DNA of 23,360 nucleotides, from the NCBI GenBank assembly GCA_039208045.1, contig JBCCRH010000035.1:1-23360 (forward strand). The letters run 5' to 3'. This stretch comes from JBCCRH01 sp039208045. GTDB lineage: Bacteria; Bacteroidota; Bacteroidia; Chitinophagales; Saprospiraceae. Every line of letters begins with the position of its first letter. Positions within the stretch are counted from its first letter, which is position 1. The position numbers were made by a program, and so were the translations under genes. Positions 14,605-22,300 of this stretch are shown here, piece by piece. Under the pieces are notes generated by a model that saw only the letters and a list, made by a program, of their open reading frames with translations, did not search any database and had not been told where the DNA came from.

Positions 14605-16587
14605 ATGATGAGAATTAAGAAGCCTATTACTTTCCTGTTGCTATTAGTAGCAACCGTTGCGCTGAGCACACTTAGCGCCCAAGATTACGTGAAAGACGTA
14701 ACGATTAAAAAGGAGCAAGCTGCTATTCGCTTAGCTAAAGATGCCCCTGATAACTATGCCCTCCGTATTTCCGGACCCGGCGACTTTATCTCTAACTCTA
14801 CAGTAGAGGTAGTAGAAGCCATTACCCTCACTGCATTTGACAAAGATGGTAGCGCATTTGCAGATGGACAGTACACCCTAGAAATTACACCTATTCTCAC
14901 GCTCTCGGAAGAAGATCGCACCATTTTGCGTAAACTATCCGATGCACGTGATATGGAAGCTCTGGCAGCCTTCAGAGCAGAACGCAACTTGCCTGAGGCG
15001 ATGAATTCCTATGTCGTATACTACAGCATCAAAGATGGAAAGTTCATTGCGCCTTTAGCAGAGCCCAAAGCTACTGAAACTACCGCTTTTGACTGGCCAG
15101 TACTAGGCAAAGCGATGGCACAAGACGACCCTGCACTGTACGCAAGTATCACACGTCGCCACCTGTATTATGGACAGGCGGCCACTGGCAGTGCTGCTGA
15201 TTTAGCTGCTGATAATACGCCGATGATGGAAGAAGCACAGGTCTTTGCAACTGATCTTATTGTACAAGGGAGCGCTTGTGTAGGCTTCGATTGTGTCAAT
15301 AGTGAATCTTTTGGTTCTGACACTGGGCGATACAAGGAAAATAACCTACGTATACACTTTAATGATACTTCGAACTCTGCAAATTTTCCGGGTAATGACT
15401 GGCGGATTACGATTAATGACTCCAGTAATGGTGGTGCTAACTACTTTGGGGTAGAAGATGCTAGTGCAGGTAGAATTCCATTCCGTATTGAAGCAGGTGC
15501 TCGTGCCAATTCATTGTATGTAGATGATGAAGGAAAGGTTGGTATTGGTACCGCTACTCCCGTAGTAGAAGCTCATATCCGCGATGGAGACAGTCCTACG
15601 CTTCGCTTAGAGCAAGACGGCTCTAATGGTTGGCAACCGCGGACTTGGGATATATCGGGTAATGAAACCAATTTTTTTATTCGTGATGCGAATAATAGTT
15701 CTGCCTTGCCTTTCCGAATTAGAGCTGGTGCTCCTGATAACTCGATCTTTGTTAAAGGAGATGGAGATATTGGACTGGGTACGGATTCTCCTAGTAGTGC
15801 ATTACACGTAAAATCAGGTGATGTGTATGTAGAAGCAGGAAATATGGGGATCAATGCGGCACCTTCAGCTTCCTTTGCACTGAATGTAGTGGGAACGTCT
15901 AACCTGACCGGACCTACAGCGGTAACCGGTGACTTTACAAATATTATGACCAATGGTACTGGAACTTCATTCTTTACTTCTGGCTTTGCACAAGTGCTCC
16001 GTATGGATGCAACTACTGGTGTGGTGACCTTTGGAGATGGCAACGTAACCTTCGGTTCTAATAGTAACGTAGGTCTCGGTGTGACAGGGCCTACTAGACA
16101 GCTAGAACTGAGCAAGGATGAGGCGGTCAAGCCAAATGGTGGTGTTTGGACAGCAGCTTCTGATCGCCGCTTGAAGCAAAATATCAAGCCGTTCAAAGAT
16201 GGTCTATCTAAGATTATGGGTATCAATCCTGTATCGTACAACTACAACGACAAATCAGGCTACAATACCGAAAAGGAGCATATTGGTATTATCGCGCAAG
16301 AAGTACAAACAGTAGCACCTTACATGGTGAAGGCCTTGAATCCTGGAAAAAATGACTACCTATCTTATGATGGTACGGCGCTCAGCTTCATCTTAGTGAA
16401 TGCAGTTAAAGAGCAGCAGGCATTGATTGATGCGCAGCAAACGGAGATTGCTGCCTTGAAGGCAGAAGTGGCGGAAGTAAATGAGATGAAAGCCCAAGTA
16501 GCTGCATTGGCTAAAATAGTAGCAGAGCTACAAGCAGATAAAGCGCAAGGGGCTACGGAAACAGTAGAAACCACAGAAGATAAATAA
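14605..16587 (+). CDS. Tail-fibre-like secreted protein with S74 self-cleaving chaperone domain
   Basis: The 660-aa product has a signal peptide (KPITFLLLLVATVALSTLSAQ region, cleavage after about 26), an N-terminal part rich in short strands, then a fibre-like region with four VGIGTxxPxxxLxV-type repeats (from 312, 389, about 414 and 492). At the C-terminus is a Peptidase_S74/endosialidase chaperone domain: SDRRLKQNI with the Ser519-Lys524 pair, PVSYNYN, HIGIIAQEVQTVAPYMV, YLSYDGTALSFILVNAVKEQQ, then a long coiled coil. In phage tailspikes this domain trimerises the fibre and cuts itself off before the Ser, here between Ala518 and Ser519. No T9SS sorting domain is seen on it. It is followed closely by a coiled-coil protein that has one, probably in the same operon. 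Confidence 0.9.
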   Translation: MMRIKKPITFLLLLVATVALSTLSAQDYVKDVTIKKEQAAIRLAKDAPDNYALRISGPGDFISNSTVEVVEAITLTAFDKDGSAFADGQYTLEITPILTLSEEDRTILRKLSDARDMEALAAFRAERNLPEAMNSYVVYYSIKDGKFIAPLAEPKATETTAFDWPVLGKAMAQDDPALYASITRRHLYYGQAATGSAADLAADNTPMMEEAQVFATDLIVQGSACVGFDCVNSESFGSDTGRYKENNLRIHFNDTSNSANFPGNDWRITINDSSNGGANYFGVEDASAGRIPFRIEAGARANSLYVDDEGKVGIGTATPVVEAHIRDGDSPTLRLEQDGSNGWQPRTWDISGNETNFFIRDANNSSALPFRIRAGAPDNSIFVKGDGDIGLGTDSPSSALHVKSGDVYVEAGNMGINAAPSASFALNVVGTSNLTGPTAVTGDFTNIMTNGTGTSFFTSGFAQVLRMDATTGVVTFGDGNVTFGSNSNVGLGVTGPTRQLELSKDEAVKPNGGVWTAASDRRLKQNIKPFKDGLSKIMGINPVSYNYNDKSGYNTEKEHIGIIAQEVQTVAPYMVKALNPGKNDYLSYDGTALSFILVNAVKEQQALIDAQQTEIAALKAEVAEVNEMKAQVAALAKIVAELQADKAQGATETVETTEDK

Positions 16588-16634
16588 TGCTCGTTGTAAG
16601 AACACTTTTTCTAAAGACAGATAAAAAAATAATA

Positions 16635-17312
16635 ATGAAACATATCAAAATATTAAGCTTATTAGTGTGCCTGCTGGCTTCTTCTACGCTGGTAGTAGCA
16701 CAAAATAATGGTCGCGATGGTAATACAGCGCCACAGCAGGCAGCACCTGCTGCAGAGACCAATGTTCGAGTGGATGAAATGGTTAATGGTACCGACTTTG
16801 ATGAGCCACGGCTCAACCTCCGAGAAGACGAGGAGGTCAATCGAGATTTTGTATTCCCACGCGACTTTGCCGTCTTGGAAGACGAGTTGCTAAATAGCGC
16901 AAATATTAGCCAAGTGCTAGATCAGTTCAACGCACTGAAAACAATGGTGATGGAGCTGCGCACCGCTAACGAAGAGCTACGCCTAGAAAACCGCAACATC
17001 CGCAAAAGCCTAGGCTCTTGCTGTACAGCCACGGAGTTAGGCCTGTCGGCTAGCGATGCTTACTTGATGCAAAACGCTCCTAATCCAGTGCATGCGAATA
17101 CCCAAGTAGAGTTCTTCGTCCCAGAAGGATTGACCAATGCGACAATTGAAATCCGCGACATCAAGGGCGTGCTAATCGAATCGTACGCAGTAGGTACAGA
17201 TGGCTTTGGCAAGCTGGATATTGACCGAGCAAACCTTCAGACAGGTACCTACCTTTACTATCTCACTATAGATGGCGAAGTGGTCGACTCTAAAGTGATG
17301 ATTATTAAATAG
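16635..17312 (+). CDS. Secreted coiled-coil protein with T9SS sorting domain
   Basis: A 225-aa product with signal peptide (MKHIKILSLLVCLLASSTL, cleavage after VVAQ, residue 23), an Ala/Pro/Gln-rich then acidic stretch (24-80), a coiled coil at about 90-126 (VLDQFNALKTMVMEL, ELRLENRNIRKSL), a Cys-Cys pair at 129-130, and a type A sorting domain from about 143 (LMQNAPNPVHANTQVEF to the end, with LQTGTYLYYLTIDGEVV). The ATG at 16635 was chosen because it begins the signal peptide; another in-frame ATG at 16587 overlaps the previous stop codon but would add 16 residues before it. The 47-nt gap to the S74 gene indicates one operon. A partner or anchor for the fibre protein is plausible. Confidence 0.88.
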   Translation: MKHIKILSLLVCLLASSTLVVAQNNGRDGNTAPQQAAPAAETNVRVDEMVNGTDFDEPRLNLREDEEVNRDFVFPRDFAVLEDELLNSANISQVLDQFNALKTMVMELRTANEELRLENRNIRKSLGSCCTATELGLSASDAYLMQNAPNPVHANTQVEFFVPEGLTNATIEIRDIKGVLIESYAVGTDGFGKLDIDRANLQTGTYLYYLTIDGEVVDSKVMIIK

Positions 17313-17326
17313 TACTGATTGAACTA

Positions 17327-17487
17327 AGTAACAGCCAAAGAATAAGTTCCGCATTTTGGCAAGGGGATTTTGCTCTAAGACAAGGCGAAAAATGCAGGCG
17401 ATGCCTTAGCATCGGCGAGGCTTTTCAACGCGGTATTGGAGCAAAAGAGCCAGCCATAAATCGAGAAGTTATTCTTTGACTGTTACT
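17327..17487 (-). repeat. Long-hairpin intergenic element, copy C (core on minus strand)
   Basis: A 161-bp element. Outer arms 17327-17348 and 17466-17487 are inverted complements at 20 of 22 positions (AGTAACAGCCAAAGAATAAG at the left end). Inner arms TTTTGCTC near 17369 and GAGCAAAA near 17438 also pair. The core, 17381-17431 read on the minus strand, is 51 bp and starts GCGTT, with the central palindrome CGATGC-TAAG-GCATCG. Core-to-end distances are 56 and 54 bp. It fills almost the whole gap between two genes: its left end is 14 nt after one stop codon and its right end 15 nt before the next ATG. Confidence 0.78.
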
Positions 17488-17502
17488 AAAACCTATATAA
17501 GG

Positions 17503-19374
17503 ATGAAAAAGACTAATCTGCTAGTGTTATGTCTAGTTAGCGGGATAGTCATTGGCTCTGCTCAGAATTTTTCTGAGCAGAGTCTTGCTATCGGCTTCGA
17601 CCATTCGGTAAATGCAAGAGCTTTGATGGGAGGAGGTGCCGCTTTTTTTGACTACGATAATGATGGGGATGAGGACATGTATGTAACCGGAGGGTACAGA
17701 AAAGATGATCTCTATGAGAATAATGGCGATGGCACCTTTACTAGAATATTTGCTGACATCGGCATTGGTATTACAGTACAATACAACACGACGGGCGTCA
17801 CCACCGGCGACATCGACAATGATGGTGATCGGGATATATTTGTGGCCACCTGGGATAGGTCGGCAGGCTCGGAATTGCCCACTGGTAGAAGCCTTTTGTT
17901 CTTAAACAACGGCGACGGAACCTTCACTGAAATTGGGCAGTTCGCTGGGATCACGGAGGAAGTCTTTACGATAGGAGGTATTTTCCTAGACTACAATAAG
18001 GATGGCTTTTTGGATATCTATGCCATGAATCATATTCTTCAGCCCAATTTTATAACAGACGAAGATGGCCTCCAGGCTTTTGACCACGATTGCTACGCCA
18101 ATTTTCTATACCTCAACAATGGCAATAATACCTTCACGGAAGTTGGGGAAGCACTTGGCGTAAATGACGAGGGCTGTGCCCTCGCCGCTATTGCCACCGA
18201 TTATGATATGGATGGCGACTTGGATCTCTATATCGCCAATGATTTTGGGGAGTATATTATCCCGAATATGCTTTTTGAAAACAATTATCCGATCGATAAT
18301 TTTTCTAATGTAAGTAGTGAAAGAGGGGCTGATCTTCCAATTTTTGGAATGGGTATTGCTTGTGGTGATTACGACCACGATCAAGACTTTGACTACTACG
18401 TGACCAACCTTGGCCGTAATGTATTGTGTGAAAATACAGACGGTAATTTCGTAGATGTAACCACCATTGCAGGCGTAGAAAACGCAACTGTTCCAGAAGA
18501 GAATGATCTGAATACTACTGGTTGGGGCACTGCTTTTTTTGATATTGATAATGATACTTGGGAAGACTTGTATGTAGCAAACGGCCGTATTCCTTCCCTT
18601 CCACAACACGCCACCGCTACCTTTGATCCCGATAAGCTATACCTCAATAATGGAGATAAGACCTTTACCGACGTTTCTGATGAAGCAGGCGTAAGCGATA
18701 CCGACTATGTGCATGGCATGGCCTATGCCGACTACGATGAAGATGGTGATTTGGATATTGTGACAGTAGCACTTAGTGAGCTGGGCGGTCGTTCCAAATT
18801 CTATATCAATGAAACGGAGCATGATAACAACTACATTCAACTTAAGCTCATCGGGGTAGAAAGCAATCGCGATGCTTTTGGTTCGAAAGCATTTGTGTAT
18901 ACGGATGATCTGGTGCAAATAAAAGAAATAGATGGTGGCGGTGCTAGTCATGCTTCACAGCATACGAGTATTTTGCATTTTGGCTTGGGCCAATACGAGC
19001 AGGTGGACAGCGTACGTATTGAGTGGACTAACGGGATTACTCAAGTGGTGGATAACCCAGCAATCAATATGCGCCACACAGTGGTAGAAGATGTAACGAC
19101 TAGTCTCTTTGAGCCAGTTCAAGGTACACTGGATGTCGTGGTAGCGCCCAATCCATTCATAAATCAAGTGACGCTGTATGCAGGCGATCGATTCGTTCAG
19201 GAGGAGCTGGCGGTAAAACTCACCACAATGGACGGTAGCACGGTGCTAGAAACCACCCTAGTACTAGATGGCCAATCTAATCTAGGAATAGACGAATCAC
19301 TGCCAGCAGGCATGTATATCCTTCAGCTGCGCTCATCCACCGAATGGATGGCCCAGAAACTAATCAAAAAATAA
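17503..19374 (+). CDS. FG-GAP/VCBS repeat and ASPIC/UnbV (CRTAC1-like) secreted protein
   Basis: The 623-aa product has a signal peptide (MKKTNLLVLCLVSGIVIGSAQ), a beta-propeller-type region with seven calcium-loop motifs of the DxDxDGxxD kind starting at Asp50, 103, 163, 233, 289, 347 and 410, an ASPIC/UnbV domain (about 442-515: YIQLKLIGVESNRDAFGSK, SILHFGLGQYEQVDSVRIEW), and a T9SS-like C-terminus from about 543 (VVVAPNPFINQVTLY, LPAGMYILQLRSS). Loops five and six lack the usual Gly (DYDHDQDFD, DIDNDTWED). Seven loops fit an integrin-alpha-like propeller. The ATG at 17503 starts the signal peptide and has AAGG just before it. The next gene starts 3 nt after its stop, so the two are almost certainly co-expressed. 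Probably surface-bound; ligand unknown. Confidence 0.92.
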   Translation: MKKTNLLVLCLVSGIVIGSAQNFSEQSLAIGFDHSVNARALMGGGAAFFDYDNDGDEDMYVTGGYRKDDLYENNGDGTFTRIFADIGIGITVQYNTTGVTTGDIDNDGDRDIFVATWDRSAGSELPTGRSLLFLNNGDGTFTEIGQFAGITEEVFTIGGIFLDYNKDGFLDIYAMNHILQPNFITDEDGLQAFDHDCYANFLYLNNGNNTFTEVGEALGVNDEGCALAAIATDYDMDGDLDLYIANDFGEYIIPNMLFENNYPIDNFSNVSSERGADLPIFGMGIACGDYDHDQDFDYYVTNLGRNVLCENTDGNFVDVTTIAGVENATVPEENDLNTTGWGTAFFDIDNDTWEDLYVANGRIPSLPQHATATFDPDKLYLNNGDKTFTDVSDEAGVSDTDYVHGMAYADYDEDGDLDIVTVALSELGGRSKFYINETEHDNNYIQLKLIGVESNRDAFGSKAFVYTDDLVQIKEIDGGGASHASQHTSILHFGLGQYEQVDSVRIEWTNGITQVVDNPAINMRHTVVEDVTTSLFEPVQGTLDVVVAPNPFINQVTLYAGDRFVQEELAVKLTTMDGSTVLETTLVLDGQSNLGIDESLPAGMYILQLRSSTEWMAQKLIKK

Positions 19375-19377
19375 CCG

Positions 19378-22300
19378 ATGAAAAGACTAATTACACTATT
19401 GTTAATGGGAATGGCCTTTTGTTGCCTCCCGAATAGAGCCCTCACCCAGTGTGGTGCTGGAGAGACTTTTAATAATTACTGTTATGGTATTAATGAACTG
19501 AATAACGTGGCCTTCGAATTTTGCCCCACAGCAGGGATGGCGGCGGAGTCCATTATTCAGCAGGGAACATTTTTTGCTAATGTGATTCATACACTGGCGG
19601 TATATCGAGGGGCCAGTGGCTCAGGCGCTGCTGGTACTATCGTTTTTGGACCTTCGACAGGTGACCTTGCTTCTTTGCCTTTAGCGGATCGCACTATAGA
19701 AGGGCTAGCTGCTGATCAGTGCCTTATTTTTGTGATTAATAGCAATGCGGTTCCAGTTACTTGTCAAACAAGTGGGCTTACAGAGTTACAAGTCTGTAGC
19801 AAAAGCGTAGCTCCTGCTGTTACCGTAGCATTGACTATTGCACCTACGGACGAATTCTGCTCTGATGACGGCGTACAAACGCTCAGCGGAGGCACACCAT
19901 CTGGAGGTATGTATAGTGGCACGGGCGTTAGCGATCTGGGCAATGGTAGTTTTGAGTTTGATCCTACTGGCCTCAGTGGAACTATTACAATTACTTACGA
20001 GCAAGGAGGAAATATGGCAACAGATGACATTACGGTAATAGCAGCTAATTCAACGACTTTTAGCGCTTTAGCGGACCTATGTATCGATGCAGGCGTACAA
20101 ATGAATGTGAGTGGTGGGACGCCGAGCGGAGGTAGCTTTAGCGGTCCTGGGGTTACGGACAATACAGATGGTACCTACAACTTTAGTCCGGGCGTAGCGG
20201 GATTAGGAGTGCATACGATTACCTACACAGATGCAGGAGCCTGTATGGACGAAGCTACTGATCAAGTAGAAGCGCTAGCTCCTTGTGGTTGTCCGACCGG
20301 TCAGAATTCTTTCTTTTATTGCCCCGGTAATAATGAGACGGATGTCGTGATGTTTGAAGTATGCCCAAGCGCAGGCATGGCGGCTCAGGCTACTATCACT
20401 GCAGGTACGCTAGCTTCGTCTCCTTTTACAGATGGAGATGTCTTAAATGTATTTTCTGGTGCTAGCGGCTCTGCCAATGCTGGTACACTCATACAGGGGC
20501 CACTATCAGGAAACTTATCAGGCACCATGATTAGTGGTAGTGTCGCGGACGATTGCTTGATATTTGTATTGACAACAGGAGGTGCCGGTAGCTGCCAAGA
20601 TGGTAACGAAACGGGTATTGCTGTTTGTGGAGAAGACACAGCTCCAACGGTTGCTTTTCTTGATCCAGGAGATTTTTGTATTACCGATTTACCTGCATCG
20701 GGTTTAGGAGGGGGCCTTCCAACGGGCGGAGTATACTCTAGTACTACCCCTGGCGCAGTGACGGATGGGAGTGATGGTACCACGTTTGGTTTTACTGCCG
20801 TAAATGGGCCAGGCATGTATGAATTGGTCTACACCCTTGGTGGTGGTTCAGATAATGTATTCGTTGAGGTGTTTGCTTCTGGATTGGTAGCTTTTACGGC
20901 ACCTAATGATCTATGTATTGATGCTGGAATCCAAACAGGTTTAGGCGGCGGTACGCCGACAGGTGGTACTTATAGTGGCAGTGGGGTAACAGATGATGGA
21001 AACGGGACAACGTATACCTTTAATCCTGCTCTTGCAGGTCTCGGAATAACGGCAATTTCTTATACCGATGCTAGTGGCTGTATGGAAACTGCTATGGATG
21101 ACATAGAAGTGCTCGCAGCCTGTAGCTGTCCTTCTGGAGAACGTACGTTTTTCCACTGTCAAGAAGATGATGAAAGCGATCTTGTCTTATTTGAGATTTG
21201 TCCAACAGCTAGTGGGCAAACCGTTCAGGCAAATATTACGCAAGGGCAATACAGTACCGCCTTTATGGATGGGGACGAGCTTACTGTTTATGCAGGCGCG
21301 AGTGGTACGGGTACTGCGGGCCGAGTAGTTTTTGGGCCATTGGGTGGCAATCTTGCTGGTAATAGTATCACAGGTTCTTGTGATAATGACTGCTTGACCT
21401 TTGTGAGTTCGACAGGGCCGATAGGTAGCTGTGCTGGTGGACAGGAGCTGCCTCTTATCGTTTGTGCAAGCGATACTCCAGCAGCTGGCACTTCTGACCC
21501 CATGATTGATAAAGCAACAGCTGAATTCTGTGCTCCAGTGAATGATGCTGCGCTTAGGCAGATTAGTGCAATGGTGCCAAGTGGCACAGATGAACAAGTG
21601 GCTTGGATACTTACTGACGCTCCGGCAGGGAGTCAATTTGACGGTTCAGAGCCCCTCACTTTTAATGCCGGAGTCACAAATACGGAATTCGATATTACCA
21701 GTGGCATGAAAGGGAGCGTCCTAACAATGCGAGAGAATGGGAATGGCAGCGCCGCCAGCCCCGCCGATAATGTGTACGGTACGTGGACTTTTTCTATTAA
21801 AATTGTCAACACAGTAACCGAATGTGAAAGTGCAGCACTAGCTGGTCTTTCTGTGACTACTCATGAAAAGCCTACCGTAACGATCATTGCTGATCCGAAC
21901 ACCAGCAACATCTGTGTAGGAACAACAGTTATGTACGATGCTAGTATTATATCTACCGATGGAGGTACCTACAGTTATGACTGGTGTTCTTATGCTTCTA
22001 GTGATGGAAGCGGCGCTTGCCTTACGAATGACTTTGATGACAATACCATCCAAATGCCAACGGTAAGCTGGACGAACGCTATTGGGTCAAGATCCGTAGG
22101 AGTGACAGTTATGAGTGACGTGAATGGCTGTATGGCCACTGATCTCTTTAGCTTCAGTATATCACTAAATCCTACGCCGCCAGTAGCAGACAAGACAACT
22201 GGTAGTCTGTGTGTGGGTCAGGATGCCGCTACGGTATTTGTAGATGACCCTGGCATGAACCGAGAAATTGTCTGGGTAGTACTGGAAGCACCAGCGGGGG

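Noticed and set aside
15573..16241. A 222-codon minus-strand frame within the S74 gene
   Set aside because: It is opposite a well-supported coding region; the Pro/Ser/Val-rich composition is typical of an antisense shadow.
17476..17502. Upstream start for the FG-GAP protein
   Set aside because: It would place nine residues before the signal peptide and lies within the right arm of element C; ATG 17503 fits better.
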